64,000 bases of DNA from Gamsiella multidivaricata (GCF_025024155.1 NW_026251754.1:186001-250000), one strand, 5' to 3'; counted from the stretch's first letter, positions 1 to 12,018 are shown. Made by a program: numbers and translations. Notes: generated from the sequence alone by a model not told the origin.

Positions 1-196
1 TGGAGGCGGAATAAATGGTTCGGTACTGGGCGGCATTATCGCCTGCGTCGTCCCAAAGAGAAAAGGAAGCCTTGGTTGAGTAAAGGATGTCGTTGTCGAA
101 GTGGAGGCCGATGCAGTATGCGTAACTGGCATTAGCTGTCTTGAAGACCAACAGCAGGACGGCCAGGAAGAGAGACACTTGGTTGAGGCGAGCCAT
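1..196 (-). CDS. Secreted protein, N-terminal part only (runs off the left edge)
   Basis: The start codon is at 194-196 and the frame stays open for 65 codons to the window edge, so the 3' part is missing. The first ~24 residues look like a signal peptide: a short basic n-region (MARLN), a hydrophobic core rich in Leu/Val/Phe, and a small-residue exit ending in TANA, with cleavage likely just after it. The mature part begins with SYAYC and has one visible Cys. I do not recognise the family; small secreted proteins of this kind are common in fungi. The upstream DNA (200-260) is AT/pyrimidine-biased as expected for a promoter, but I see no clear TATA box. Confidence 0.6.
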   Translation of the reverse strand, partial: MARLNQVSLFLAVLLLVFKTANASYAYCIGLHFDNDILYSTKASFSLWDDAGDNAAQYRTIYSAS

Positions 197-2214
197 TTTT
201 CTATTCCGAGGCCATCCATTAAGTATGATTGTGAGAAGGAATGAAGAGCGTGCGTGCTAGAGTTAAAAAAGAAAATACATTGGCGATTTCACTTGGTGAT
301 AATGAACACGATAAGCGCCGTTATAATGATATTCATGACATACCAAGATGGCAAGGGTGTGGTGGAGGAGTTACTGAAGAGGATGGACAGTGGGCAAGGC
401 AGCAAAGGTAAAAGAACTGCGATCCTTTTTATATGGGTATGGCAGCCATGGATCGCCAGAAGGTCGTTAGATTGATGGATGAGGTGCATGTTCAGGATAT
501 CGATGCTCAAATGGCTTCTTGGCACTCATTTTGTGTCTGGAGAGATCGCGCTGCATACTCTGATTGCTCTCACATTCCTTCATGTCGTTTAGCGCCCCGC
601 TCAACTTTATGTCATGATGTCCCCCAATGCCCTGCCCTCATCCTCACCTTTGCCCTTGCCCTCGCCCTCGCCCTCGCTTCCTTCTCCTGACAGAATAAAA
701 CCTCATCCACAGAGAAGGATAAGAAGTAGTGTTCCTCGTCAATAGACACAGGTACACCATGATTGCACACCTTTGAAGCTAATGTAGAGACTAGCTGGCA
801 ACCAAGAGAAAGGGAAGAGAGAGAGAAGAGGGAGAAGGAGTTGTCTACAGTAACCGTAAACTGGTAGAGCGAATGTGTGTTTGTGTGGTAAATATCCGTG
901 CATGTCCGGATTAAAACAAGGCATGAGCGATACGGTGCCTGCGGTAATTGTCTAAGCAAAACTTTGGGGTGCATAGTCTATGGTTTGCATGAAAAAGGGG
1001 AGAAGGGGACTCTGTCGTCTCTTTACTTGACCGACCCTCGAAGCCACGATACCGATGTTTGCTGTTTAAACATGTTGTTGGCCAGCAGTCACTGAGAGTT
1101 GTATGTATATGTATGTCGTATCCAAGCCGTATACATAAAAAAAAGTTTATTATTGGAAGATCATGACAGTAAAAGAACAGATACACACACATCTTATCAG
1201 GGGCATGCAGCCCTTTGGCCTTTTTCGGCTGCCTTCACCATCTTTATTGTGCTCTGACCACCCCAAGTTACAGCACTTACTAGTCACACTTTTATCCATT
1301 TTCTTGGTTTACGCCATATTTTTCTTGTTCAACACCACCCTTTTGATTAAAGCCCTGTTCATTAGTCCCCCTTCAGACCTAATTTTTCCTGTAACTGCGC
1401 CAGTTTACTTTTATCCCCTTAAAAAAAGAGGGGAGGGGTTGGTTGGCTGGTTGGTTGGAAAATTGTGATCAATGGGGAATCAACAATGATGTCCACTGCT
1501 TGAACGACCTTCAGGTCTGCATATAATGCATAATAAATGGCTTGAGGCAGCGTTCAGAGCGACGTTGCTCTTTCAACAGTATTAAGCGAGGTCTTGGCTG
1601 TTTAAGGGGCAGAGAAATGCACTATGTATGTACGATCGCGTTTAGAGCACAGCGACTGTTTCAGGCGGCACAGCTAAAATTTCTAATTAGGTTTAATAAC
1701 TAGTCGCATATGGTTCCACATTACAAGAGTTGACGGTTCGATCCCGGTCCGCGGAATAGAGCAACAAGCTACTGTATACAGTCGCTGAAGCTCAGGCTTC
1801 TGCTGTGCGAATACGCTTAGTTTTTCTAGGCGTGGCCTCCTTTCTTCGAAAACATTCCACCTATGGCTGGAGAGAGGGGTCAATTATAAACAAAAGAATT
1901 CGTATACACCATACTTTCTTTCTCATCCAACCTTCACTCCCATTTGATCCTCCATCATCCCCCATTATTATTCAAGTCATAACTCCATATATTCGGTCTT
2001 ATTCCCTGGTTAATTGGAAGTGCGAAGGTTGTACAGGAGCCTTGCGAAGTATATATGAATCAGGAGTCAATGAGAACAAGAGAGGGATCTTTAATATTAA
2101 TCCACCGAGAACATTATATGTTACTCGGTGGCTTAAGTAAATTGATAGGACTCGCTGGATTTAATTAAATACACGCGGTGGCAGCATGTAATATGGCTAT
2201 ATGCCACAAGCCTC
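197..2214. other. Intergenic, no convincing gene
   Basis: About 2 kb with only short overlapping frames, homopolymers and C/T-rich runs. A GGTTCGATCCC-like segment near 1735 recalls a tRNA B box but has no matching acceptor stem (see rejected items). A short imperfect hairpin lies at 2102-2131. Confidence 0.5.
2102..2131. repeat. Short inverted repeat (hairpin)
   Basis: CCACCGAG at 2102-2109 is matched by CTCGGTGG at 2124-2131, and the pairing continues inward as AACAT/ATGTT with a one-base bulge. It sits in AT-rich DNA just upstream of an unidentified coding relic. It could be a small transposon remnant or a terminator-like structure; no target duplication was found. Confidence 0.4.
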
Positions 2215-2784
2215 ATGTTGTTAGCGTGTATTAGTATGTACGCATATCTAACACCTTCTACTTGCGTTTGTTTAAACTATGAAAACAATCAATATAGACA
2301 ACGCATTCAACCTTCCTCTGAACACCTTTTACATTGTGGTGTTGGTGGCGTCAGAGATGACGATATCATTGCTACTGGATTGGCAAAGATCATCCATGAG
2401 ACTTCAGGAAAGGAAGACACATCCGCATTCGAAGAGGCCGTTTTGACCCCTAGGAAGGTCGACCCCAAGACCGAAATAAAAGCCTACACTGAGTGCTTTA
2501 TGCCTATCGCATTTGAACTAAAGGGTCCCCCCAGGTACAATGCTCTTTGGGCTGATTTACTGCTTATAACGTCCATTGCAAATGTCTGGGACATCACGCC
2601 CAAGTTTCGCTATGATTTTAAGGTCTCTTTCCTGGACGAGTGCTCATACCTCGATCGGATTGAGAAGGGGGGGATTTTTCATTTCTTTCATCGGCGCAAG
2701 CAGAACTGGAGCGAAAAAAAAACACCCAAGAGCGAAATCGTTAACAACGAACACAAGATACTGTTTAGTGCCTACGAGACATGA
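2215..2784 (+). pseudogene. Unidentified coding relic
   Basis: A 189-codon open frame whose central part (about residues 50-150) has a normal, non-repetitive composition (…AFEEAVLTPRK…, …IAFELKGPPRYNALWADLLL…). The C-terminal stretch becomes Lys/His-rich and erratic, which suggests a frame break near 2670-2720 around a run of G and then A. The first codon is not clearly a start. I do not recognise a domain. In this transposon-rich AT-biased stretch, a decayed element gene or truncated host gene is the likeliest explanation. Confidence 0.3.
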
Positions 2785-5374
2785 GTTTGTCGCTATGCTG
2801 ACGCATTGGGATGCAAGCCGAGGGCATCTGCGTCGACTCCCAATGCCAGGCCCCGGGGGTGCTGTAAATCGTATAAGCAAGTTCAGCACCAGGCTACGCT
2901 GTAAGGCTGCAAGCAACGGAATACCCACCTTCCTGGCTCAAAATATAGTGAACGAGGACACAACAGAAAAGCGATAAAAGTAAAGCATGTTTATTATCTG
3001 ATAACAATTCGTCTTCAATTCAACTATGCACAAAGAATTCCATGCCAAATAAGGACGTGCACTCGCCACTGGCCGCTAAAAGGTCCGCTTTTTGAAGCAA
3101 TTATGTTGTGATGTAGTGAAAGCATACATATATCAAATTAATGTGATGTACAAGTCTATACAGTCTCCTACATGGCATCGTCCTTCAAATGCCGTTTTCT
3201 CTGCATTCCATGCTCCAATCTTTTCAAACTACCACCTCATTAATCCTGAAATATCCTGCTAAAAACTTCGATCAGTAAGCTGGGAGATAAAAAGACTTCC
3301 TTCTGCTCCAAACACATTACACTTATTGTGCCTTCCAGAAAAAATTATAAATTCGTCTTGCTAAGTGGAGTATATAATTTTTTTCAGATTGGTTAAACTT
3401 AATTTTGAATCTATGGTCACCCAGAATAGAAGACTAAACTGACATTACAATGTCTATTCTATGTATATGAACATCCTCTAAGTCAGGACCCATAGTTCAA
3501 GATACGCACCCCGTTTAGTAACGTCTTATGCTTTTATCATTTTTTTGATAAAAATGTAAGGTTTTACTAAGTTGAATCGGTGAGGCAATTGAGGGTGGGA
3601 GTAAAATAATACTGTCGACAAAAATAATTCTTCACAAAAATTCTCCGCTAACAATGGCCTACTCTGAAGACCCTAAATGGCATCCTGTTGGCGCTGGCGC
3701 GGGTCAACCTTCTGGGTGGCATGTTGAGAATGACGGCGAAATGAAAAAATAAAATAAAGGAAAACACAATAAATTTTCAGATAAACAATAATCCGTTTTG
3801 GGCTAAACCCCGAATAAATAGATTTTGTTTTGGTAATTTTATCTAAAATTCACAATAACATAATGGGTTAATCTGCTTATCGACCGACACATTTTACATA
3901 CATATTAATCGACCGGTACACAGCTGTAGCAGCAGCAGTGCCATTGCTTTAACCATTTACGTGTCAAATAGCCTTCAAGGCGCCTTTACCACCGCTCGCA
4001 GCGCAACTAATAAAGTCTTTTTATCTACTAGTCCATTAGCATACTTTATCCTATCAAATATACTGGTCGATAAATATGATCATTAAAATATGTAAAATGG
4101 ACTGGTTGACAAATAATCAAGTCCGTTATCTTAGGCGATGAAGAGAGAGATACTACAAGTCTTATTCGGGGGCACCGGAACACCACCCGATCCAGAGGGT
4201 ACATTCATTAAAGTACTACATGGATTTCACGCCGATCACTTGAGGCACCAGACCTTCAAACCATTTGTGGGCACAGGAACACTACACCAATCGATTGAAG
4301 ACACTAGACAGCCACTTAAGGCTCTTGTGGACTAGTTGTTCGATTAATTTCAGTCTGTGCTCTCCTAATGATGTTTTCTAATTCTGCCCTTCGTTCCCAG
4401 TATGATCGAAACTGTTAGTGGCGAGGACTGCAAGTCAACCAATCGCCAGTCCCGTTGGTGTATGCCTCTTCCGATTCAAGCCCCTGGTGCCGATACTGAC
4501 GTTTCTCTTCGTTACGCTCTTCATTAGTATGATCGTACGTGTCCATAAGATGCATGGTGGATGACTAAAGGAGAAAACAGCATCAAGCTGCTGGAATAAT
4601 GATATTGGTTGCGATCGACGCGACTTTGAGGTTAAAACTTACTCGAAGTAAAAGAGATGGTGAAGCGCCAAGAGAGATGTTGACATGTTCTTCATGGATT
4701 GGCCGAGTTTTACTGCCTTCCATTTCAACAGCCTTGTTACATTATTTCCATTTGGGCCCCAACACAAGGCGATACACTGTGTGCATAGCCCTACGTGACG
4801 AATGATAGAGTGACCAATGCGAGTCCAGATGATAAAAAAAAAAAAAAAAAACTATGCATCGGGATCTTACCTCCAATGACCAACCCTGGCACTAGGACAT
4901 CCCGCATCTTGTCGGCCCTCCTACCTCCACTGACCTCCCCAGCATTACATCGTGCAATTGCTGAGGAAGCTTGAATGGGCTTTCGTGGATTTATTTCAGT
5001 CCCGGGTCGTCCCATGCCTTTGCGGTCTCACCAATTACCCAATCCTTCTCGGGCGCGAGTATGGTACGCCATATGAGGTCTGCTCGAACCCCCATCTTCT
5101 TTCTCGCTGTTCGTGGTGTGACGTTGATCAGGCGTTCCTTGTTCTGCGGTGTTAGTAAAGTCCATAGGTCATGTCCCCTGTTAGTATGAAGCATCCAGAA
5201 GTTTTTTTGTCAATTGACTGCAGATACCCCTTGCCCGCAACAACCACTATGATTCGGAGAGGCTACTTTAAATCGCAAAAGGAGATGGACTTGTCATCTC
5301 ATACAAATTTAACCAAGAAAACTAGCGCATAATGAAGCAAGGCACTTCTGTATTCACCAATCGACCAAGCACAA
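2785..5374. other. AT-rich intergenic stretch with relics
   Basis: No intact gene. It holds very AT-rich DNA (roughly 2980-4130), a 65-codon frame at 4138-4335 starting MKREILQVLFGG that I cannot assign, and an A19-type homopolymer near 4831-4849. Nothing here supports a functional call. Confidence 0.4.
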
Positions 5375-5815
5375 ATGAACCAGCTCGAGCTCCGCATCCT
5401 CGGAACGGTGACTGATCCTCTTTCTGAGGTCCCCGATGATCTTCACTGTATCAAAGGTACCCAAGTGTGTCGAAGTCGCATTAGCATAAGGCATAGCACT
5501 AGGAATATCATTCTCGATCTTCGTCTAGCCCTTCTTGCTGAACAACTCGCGACTATATGGATTGGGCTAGATCAACATGTAAAACGAGAGCAGGAATTTA
5601 TAAGAAATTAAACATACGGACAGGGACTTCTTATTGGCGAATTCTGAGTTCCTGTCCAGCTATGAAAGCGCATCCTCTACGACAGTAGCCGACCCCAATG
5701 TCCACTTTGATCCAAGGGAAGTGTACCGCCACTGCAATGATTTCCGCGCGCTATCAAAAAACTATGGACCACAGATCGAAAATGTAGTGCATTCAGTGAT
5801 CCAAGTCAGATAGCT
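5375..5815 (+). pseudogene. Degenerate coding fragment, unknown family
   Basis: An ATG at 5375 opens a 78-codon frame (MNQLELRILGTVTD…). After a stop and a frame change near 5611-5620, protein-like sequence resumes (…DRDFLLANSEFLSSYES…, …HFDPREVYRHCNDFRALSKN…) up to a stop near 5812. The junction lacks a convincing splice pair, so I read it as a decayed gene piece rather than a spliced gene. No domain recognised. Confidence 0.35.
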
Positions 5816-6400
5816 GTACGAAATTACAAGTCCGATCTCTTCTTTATCTGGTTATCACCTTTCTTCCTCTTTCTGTTAACGTTATCTTCCGCATGAGTCA
5901 CGAGTGGATCTTCAAGCAGTTGCTTCTTTTTCGTTAATGCATCAACGGTGTTACCTATATCAACTACAAAAGTATCTAACTAGCAGCCCATACCACGATA
6001 TATCAAGGTACCAAGAGATATGTACAGTACATACAGGTAAACAGCTCGAAGGGCGTTGTCGTGGGATCTTTCAATGATTTTTACGGGAGAGACTAGACGT
6101 TGCAAAATGTATCAAGACGAAAAGTTTCGGAATCAACGGTCAATTTAACTCCCAAGGACACACAGTCATCAAAACTGCGAATGAACACATACGATCATCT
6201 CCTGTGAGATTGTTATCGTATGGCATACTGCCTAGCTAACCACCCAGGATATCGCGTGGTAGTTTCGCATGTCTGATCTATCACTCAAGTTGAAGTGACG
6301 CATAAAGCTTCCAAACGCAACACGTTCTTTGCCTGGATCTTTATCCAGTACCGAGCGCAGGTAGGATGTTGATCTCGCTGCACTTGCAGAAAAGCTCGGC

Positions 6401-6424
6401 AAAAAAAAAAAAAAAAAAAAAAAA
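6401..6424 (+). repeat. A24 homopolymer
   Basis: A run of 24 consecutive A residues within a relic-rich stretch. It could be a slipped microsatellite or the tail of an old retroposed copy; no flanking duplication was identified. Confidence 0.7.
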
Positions 6425-7189
6425 GGAACAAGACCTCAGCGACTATACCCCAGCGTCGATAGTATCTCTCCTGGCTTGTATCAAAGGACAAATCAGTCAG
6501 GACTTGCTGCGGCTTGCGAGCCATCTAATAGACGCGTGCAGGCCAACGCTAAATGTGTGAGATTGCAAGGTATTGGAATAACATGGCGCGTCGGCCGGGT
6601 CTAGGTGAGATTGGACAAGGCTAACCATATCGACATTCTATGTGGGCACGATCCATACTGGCAACGGAGATGATCGACCAATCCGAGTAAAGGCGAGAAT
6701 GCTGTATGTTGGCCAGCGTGATCGGGTAAAATTTAATTTCGGGCTTCAGTCCGTCGGCGGGCTCCCGTCATCTTTTCACTTCTTTGCAGCGTGATTCCAT
6801 GCATTCAACAATATAGTAGCACAGAAAGAAACGTTTATTTGGGTCGCCGTGTGCAACGTATACCAGTTACAAGATACAGCAATTCCAATAGTCGAGTCTG
6901 TGATATGAGCTTTCTCGGGTTCTTTGCTCATGCATTCGATATGCATGCGTTCGGTATCAGTGTCCAACTACTTCTGAAATATGTATAGGTAGCTCAGTAT
7001 CTCAGCTACCCTTCATTGAAGCCTGGGTCCCGTCCGAAAACTTTCACAAGGAGCATGATTAGTACTTCACCTCTCATTGGTCCCGTTCTTTCACACGCAT
7101 TTTCAACTACATGTACATTTCTTTATGGTCTTTGTAGTACTATCACTCCAAACTACGTTTAATACTTGCTATGGCTTTCTTCTGTACGT

Positions 7190-8000
7190 TGGACGGCTTA
7201 AATCCGGCGCTACATGCTTTCAAGAAGGCCCTAACAGATTGAAGCAGGAATGGCGTCCCAGCTTGGTAATCCCTCCTGGTGGTGTCTGGTATCTCGCTAA
7301 CAACCTTTTAAGACGCGTCGTAGATGTCCTGTTGGATTCAGGTCCGGTGAGTTGGATAGCTAAAAGAAAAACCGGTATTCATAATGCTCGAGAAAGCGGG
7401 CCGTGATGTTGGCGGTGTGTTTTGGGTCATTGCCATGCTAAAAAATCATATCCGCTAGACCGGTGTTATAACAGTCTTGAATCCAAGGAATACATTCGTC
7501 GAGAAACTCACTGTGTAGCCTTGTGTCCAATCCTGCCTCGATTAAGGGATATGTAGCTAGGACTATTCCATGTCATACGGCCTCAAATCACAAGGGGCCC
7601 TCCTCTATACTGGAGTCTTTTTTAATTAACTGCGCCTACATACCGATTTTGTTGTTTTTCCAGACTCATTGGATCCGTCAGAACCGTAACGGTTAATTTC
7701 CGACTTCTCAGTGCACAGAACCTTCTCCTAGTGCTCAGCTGCCCAGTGCTCATATCCGCGCACAAATTCATCCGCTTCTAGATGTAACCCTGGTCGATAT
7801 TGGGTGTTCATTCTCGTACTGTGCGGTGATATCCTCTTCCTTGAGGATCAACCTCACTCTGTTGACTGAGATATCGATGTCCAACTCCTCTTTCAGATAT
7901 CGCTACACTTGAATGCTATTGTCGGGAAATCTTGCTGTGGTACTGCAGGCCATGAGGCGCCTTGTTGGCAATGGAACCCGACCAGGCCACCTTGTTTTTG
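7190..8000 (-). pseudogene. Decayed Tc1/mariner transposase
   Basis: Reading the minus strand from about 8000 to 7190 gives, in shifting frames and with several stops, the ordered landmarks of a fungal Tc1/mariner transposase: HGLQYHSKISRQ, then LKEELDIDISVNRVR, then a SDG-x(4)-VWK-like piece, EFLDECIPW, NDPKHTA and SPDLNPTGH. NDPKHTA and SPDLNP flank catalytic Asp positions of the DDE/DDD core in this superfamily. Multiple stops and shifts make it non-functional. Terminal inverted repeats were not found. Confidence 0.75.
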
Positions 8001-8173
8001 GACACGCTATTACAGAAATGGAAGTAATGATAATGCAGCTACTGTAATTAAGACAGCCCAGACCAACAATGATAATTTATGCACTGTTGACCCCAGGGGC
8101 TCTCATATACAAAATAATACTCCAGCGAGTACATGTATAGTCACCGTATTATTAATCTTGACGGACCCAACAG

Positions 8174-8179
8174 TATAAA
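8174..8179 (+). promoter_or_regulatory. TATA box of the polygalacturonase gene
   Basis: TATAAA lies 94 bases upstream of the ATG at 8268, followed by an A-rich and then C-rich leader. Spacing fits a short fungal 5' UTR. Confidence 0.6.
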
Positions 8180-8267
8180 GGTTGATCCATTGAGCATGCT
8201 AGGAAAAAAAACTCCCCTACTCCAATTACAACTACTGCAATTCTCAACCCACCGAGACTCCTTCACC

Positions 8268-9960
8268 ATGAGAATCTCTGCCATCGTTGCTGCCCTTGTG
8301 GCCACCACCGCTATTGCTAGCCCCATTGAGGTGTGTATCGCGAGAACATTGCATATCTTTCCGCGAGGATATCTGACTTACCTACTGTCGAATTTTTCTA
8401 GAAACGCGCTGCATGCACAGCTACATCTTACGACGGAATCGCTGGTACCAAAAGCTGCAGTGCAATCGTCATTCAAGGACCTTTCACCGTACCTGCAAAC
8501 AAGAAAGTTGATCTCACCGGACTCAAGGCTGGCACCACGATCAAGATTAGTACGCTCAAGCAGTCTTTTTCTTCTTTTATTTTTGCGCTGGTTTGCTTTC
8601 TTCCAAGAAAACCTGATTTTAACAATAATTCAAATCGACCTTCTCGTTTTTAGCCGGCACCATTACCTTCGCCAAGGGAAATCTTGGCAAGAACGATGAT
8701 CTCGTAACCATTAGCGGCACCAACATCAAAATTGATGGTTCCAATGGCATTCTTAACGGCAGTGGACCAGTATGTTCAACTGCTTAGTTTTATGGTTACT
8801 TCATTTGTTAAACGACATTATGCATAGCCTCTTGGCCTAATGACATTCCTTTTCTAATCATCGTCAAACTAAGAAATACTGGGACGGTAAAGGTGGCAAC
8901 GGCGGCGTTAACAAGCCCAAGTTTGTCAGACTCAGTAACTTGAGCGGCTCAATCACTGGGTTGACTATTCTTGGGTCTCCTGTCCACACATTCTCAATCA
9001 ACAACTGTAAGGGACTTACTCTTACGGGTGTAACCATTGACAATCGTAAGTCCAAAGCCATACATTTGCTTGCCAATGTAGATGATTTCAATATTAGATT
9101 GGATGTAACGGTCTCTTCTCACACTGTTTCTCCTTTGGATCTTTTCGTCCCTCTCCCCTCCACCTTTTCTTAAAAAAAAAAAAGGTGGAACCAACTATGC
9201 CCTTGGCCACAATACGGATGGCTTCGATATTGGGGGCTCTAAGGACATTACCATCACTGGCGCCAAAGTATACAATAACGACGACTGCCTTGCCGTTAAT
9301 AGCGGCTCCAACATCGCCTTCACCGATAACCTCTGTGACGGTGGCCATGGTATTTCGATTGTAAGTGGACGTTTTCATACTTGACATTTTCATTTCATCG
9401 TGGGATCTCAGCAAGCAATTTTAAGCTACCAGTCTCTCACATGCCCGCTCATTCCGCAATTGAATTACAAAGGGCTCTATCAAAGCCGGTCAAATTGTTG
9501 ATGGTGTCTCGGTCACCCGTTGCACCGTCACCAACTCCGATAATGCTGTTCGCATTAAGGCCTACGCCAACGCGACGGGCGGCAAAGTCAACAACGTCAC
9601 CTACACAGACATTACGATGTCTGGCATTCAGAAATACGGTATCATCATCCAACAGGACTATACCAACGACGGTGCCACTGGCAAGCCAGGCGGTGCTGCC
9701 CCAATCACGAATGTGAACCTCAACAACATCCACGGCAGTATGGCCAAGGGAACCAAGGGAAAGGATGTCTACATTCTCTGCGCCAATTGCAGCAAGTTCA
9801 ACTTCCAAAAGATTGCCATCACCGGTGGAACGGCTCCCACATGCACGTACGTTTTTCTCCTGAGGTTTATTGATTTATATATTTTCAGTTTCGGACGAGT
9901 TTATATTAACTTTGATATACTTTATTTAGTGGAATCTCCCCCAAGCCCAGCGGCTGTTAA
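8268..9960 (+). CDS. Secreted polygalacturonase (GH28)
   Basis: Seven exons: 8268-8330, 8402-8549, 8654-8769, 8874-9045, 9185-9360, 9473-9846 and 9930-9960. They total 1080 nt, a 359-residue protein. The first ~20 residues form a signal peptide ([18 protein letters not shown]) followed by a Lys-Arg site (PIEKRA) typical of Kex2-type processing. GH28 landmarks appear in order: [23 protein letters not shown] and VRIKAY. These supply the three catalytic Asp, the His and the substrate-binding Arg/Lys of the right-handed beta-helix. The enzyme hydrolyses alpha-1,4-galacturonan in pectin outside the cell; endo or exo mode cannot be told from sequence. The fourth intron (9046-9184) is the longest and ends in a poly-A tract before AG, so an extra small exon cannot be excluded. 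No damage seen. Confidence 0.93.
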
Positions 9961-10464
9961 GGTCGGCGCTCAAGCATCATCGTGTCAAAGTCATTTTAGA
10001 GATGTCGCAAGCAATGTTATACAGGAGCTCTATATCCATATCTGCACCTTTGAATTAGTCAACAGTTTTTTTAGAAAGTCTTAAAATTGGTCGAAGCATC
10101 TACTGATTTCATAAAGTTAGTTGGTACTTCAGGTGGTTATACTTGTGTGAAATGGTATGGCAAATACAATATTTACTTTGAGATTCAAGGGCCTTGTCCA
10201 GGTCAGCCCCTCTTTGCGATATTCAAGGCGTTGCCTCTTTGATGGAGTGCTGTTGACATTCTCATGGATCTTTCAACGCGCTTGCTAAAAGGCCCTTTCC
10301 CTAATTCTCATGCTTCTTGGAGTCCTATTCATTTGAACATAAGAGCAAACCTTCCGTAAGAGTGGGTCCTTGTTCTGCTCTATGTATTTTCATGGAGTTC
10401 CTTATTTCTGATGGACTGTCCCTATGCCCATCTCGTGGTGTTTAGTCTACTCCAAAATCGGGAT

Positions 10465-10599
10465 TAGTGATTCTCACCGGTGAACGGTTAACCGCGGTGA
10501 ACAACTTTTTTTGTGATTTTTTCACCGGTGAATTCCACATATGGTAATAGCACTTCTATATCATTGAGTTTCACTGCATTTCACCGGTGAGAATCACTA
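10465..10599. mobile_element. 135-bp hAT-type MITE
   Basis: The ends are perfect inverted repeats: TAGTGATTCTCACCGGTGAA at the left and its reverse complement at the right. They are flanked by 8-bp direct repeats differing at one base (ATCGGGAT at 10457-10464, ATTGGGAT at 10600-10607). An 8-bp duplication and a TAGTG terminus are typical of the hAT superfamily. The 10-bp palindrome TCACCGGTGA occurs in both ends and once internally (about 10521-10530), and related half-sites occur near 10491. It is non-coding, so it would need a transposase supplied elsewhere. Confidence 0.85.
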
Positions 10600-10934
10600 A
10601 TTGGGATAGTTGAAGTGGATAGGGCTCAAGCAAGCAAGTTACCGAGAATCGCGCTAGTGTCCTAATTGCTTGGCAATGGACTTGTCGGAGCATGTATCCG
10701 CTGGACGCGGATGTCCTTGTCCTCTTATGCACAACTGATAGTGTAGCAGACATCTTGCGCCCACCTAGTCGTAGTAAACAGGTCGAAAATCTCAATATCT
10801 ACCAGTGTCTGCTCGACTATGCGTCGGATTGCCTAATACCTCTGACTTGCCATGCAGTGCAGGGTCTCTAGCAATGAAGAGGATTCTGTACAGTGTTGGA
10901 TTAATAAAAGAGAGATCGCAACCCGGAGTTATCC

Positions 10935-10953
10935 ATTCTAGACCTGCACTGAC
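10935..10953 (+). repeat. 19-bp direct repeat, copy 1
   Basis: ATTCTAGACCTGCACTGAC is repeated exactly at 11189-11207, 254 bases away. It is followed here by a T-run. The spaced exact copies suggest a duplicated or inserted segment upstream of Qcr9; origin unknown. Confidence 0.6.
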
Positions 10954-11188
10954 TTTTTTTTTTTTATTGACGCCAGATCCCCCCAGGCGTGCAGGCGTGC
11001 CACAGGCTGCATTGTCCAAGCCTCGGCTTGGACTGTCAGCCGGCCGATAGTTACCTAAAGATAGCTATCAAGAGGCCCCCACTAAACTAATGTAAAATGA
11101 GGAACCAAATACCTATGGTGAACATTCTGAGTCGTATGGTTTCTAATACTTGAGCCGGGGCCCAAAACCGCTACGCAACCTGTCGGGT

Positions 11189-11207
11189 ATTCTAGACCTG
11201 CACTGAC
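11189..11207 (+). repeat. 19-bp direct repeat, copy 2
   Basis: Second exact copy of the repeat at 10935-10953. It lies about 170 bases upstream of the Qcr9 start codon, so it may fall in that gene's promoter. Confidence 0.6.
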
Positions 11208-11375
11208 AGACGCGGTCCGCCGGATGCGAAATACGTCACGAGACGTAGACGTCACAGGACGCTGTTTGAGCAAAAGCTGTCTTTCGGACCTGTGTTTTCC
11301 GAGCCAGGCGAAAGTGCCGATCAATCCAATCCTTCACATCCCTTTCTTTGTCACCTCCGCAAAAGTCTTTCAATC

Positions 11376-12018
11376 ATGCCCGTCAAGTCCAACAACGGCT
11401 CTGCCGCCAACAGGTTCGCCCGCCTGGGCTACAACACCATCTTCAAGCGCAACTCCGTCTTCATGACCACCATCTTCGTCAGCGCCTTCGCCGCGGAGAT
11501 GGCCTTCGACACGATCTCTGAACGTGTCTGGGACAACCTCAACAAGGGCGTAAGTGATTCTCTGCCTTCTCCAGTTGGCGCCACACCACTTTCTCTTTTC
11601 TCCACGCAACTTCGCTATCGGCCTCCATGTTCGCATCTTCAGCAGATCAATTGTCCGGCATGTCGGAATAGCAACAACAATGCATACCAGGCAGGAACGC
11701 GCCTTCCAAAACGATGATACGGGAATAGAATTCAGCTTGATATTCGTATCGTCATTGTTGATTCGCACCTTAGCGCTGCCTTGCAATTAACGCATGCCAG
11801 GTTTAAATCTTGAGTTGATGTGCGAAGCAGGACAGGAAGTGCGGAACTGATCAGAATTGGACCAACTTCAGCAAACACCATATGGCCGACATCTCTCCAT
11901 CGTCCCACTGTTCCTTCGGCTTTATGGCGCGTTCAGCAACGACTAACGAGCTACTTCTGTGCTGTGTCTTCTCTAGCGCCAATGGAAGGATATTTCCGCC
12001 AAGTACACTACCGAGTAA
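11376..12018 (+). CDS. QCR9: Cytochrome b-c1 complex subunit 9 (Qcr9)
   Basis: Two exons, 11376-11549 and 11977-12018, joined in phase 0 across a 427-base GT-AG intron, give 71 residues, close to the family's small size. The core YNTIFKRNSVF, the single membrane segment after it (about residues 28-45) and the terminal WKD motif match the UQCRX/QCR9 family. It is a small subunit of respiratory complex III in the mitochondrial inner membrane, near the Rieske protein. The N-terminus is somewhat extended (MPVKSNNGSAANRFARLG) compared with yeast. The intron is unusually long for this window and contains no recognisable gene. Confidence 0.92.

Larger units (their letters stand above)
9961..11375. 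other. Intergenic with MITE and a 19-bp direct repeat
   Basis: No gene recognised. It contains the hAT-type MITE at 10465-10599 and a 19-base direct repeat (10935-10953 and 11189-11207) ahead of the Qcr9 gene. Confidence 0.5.

Noticed and set aside
612..974. 120-codon frame on the minus strand
   Set aside because: Ends in an Ala-Arg repeat from GCCCTCGC repeats; no homology-like segment and no promoter.
1667..1760. Possible tRNA near a GGTTCGATCCC motif
   Set aside because: The T-arm has a mismatch, the putative 3' acceptor CCGCGGA has no TCCGCGG partner upstream, and no A box is found at the right distance.
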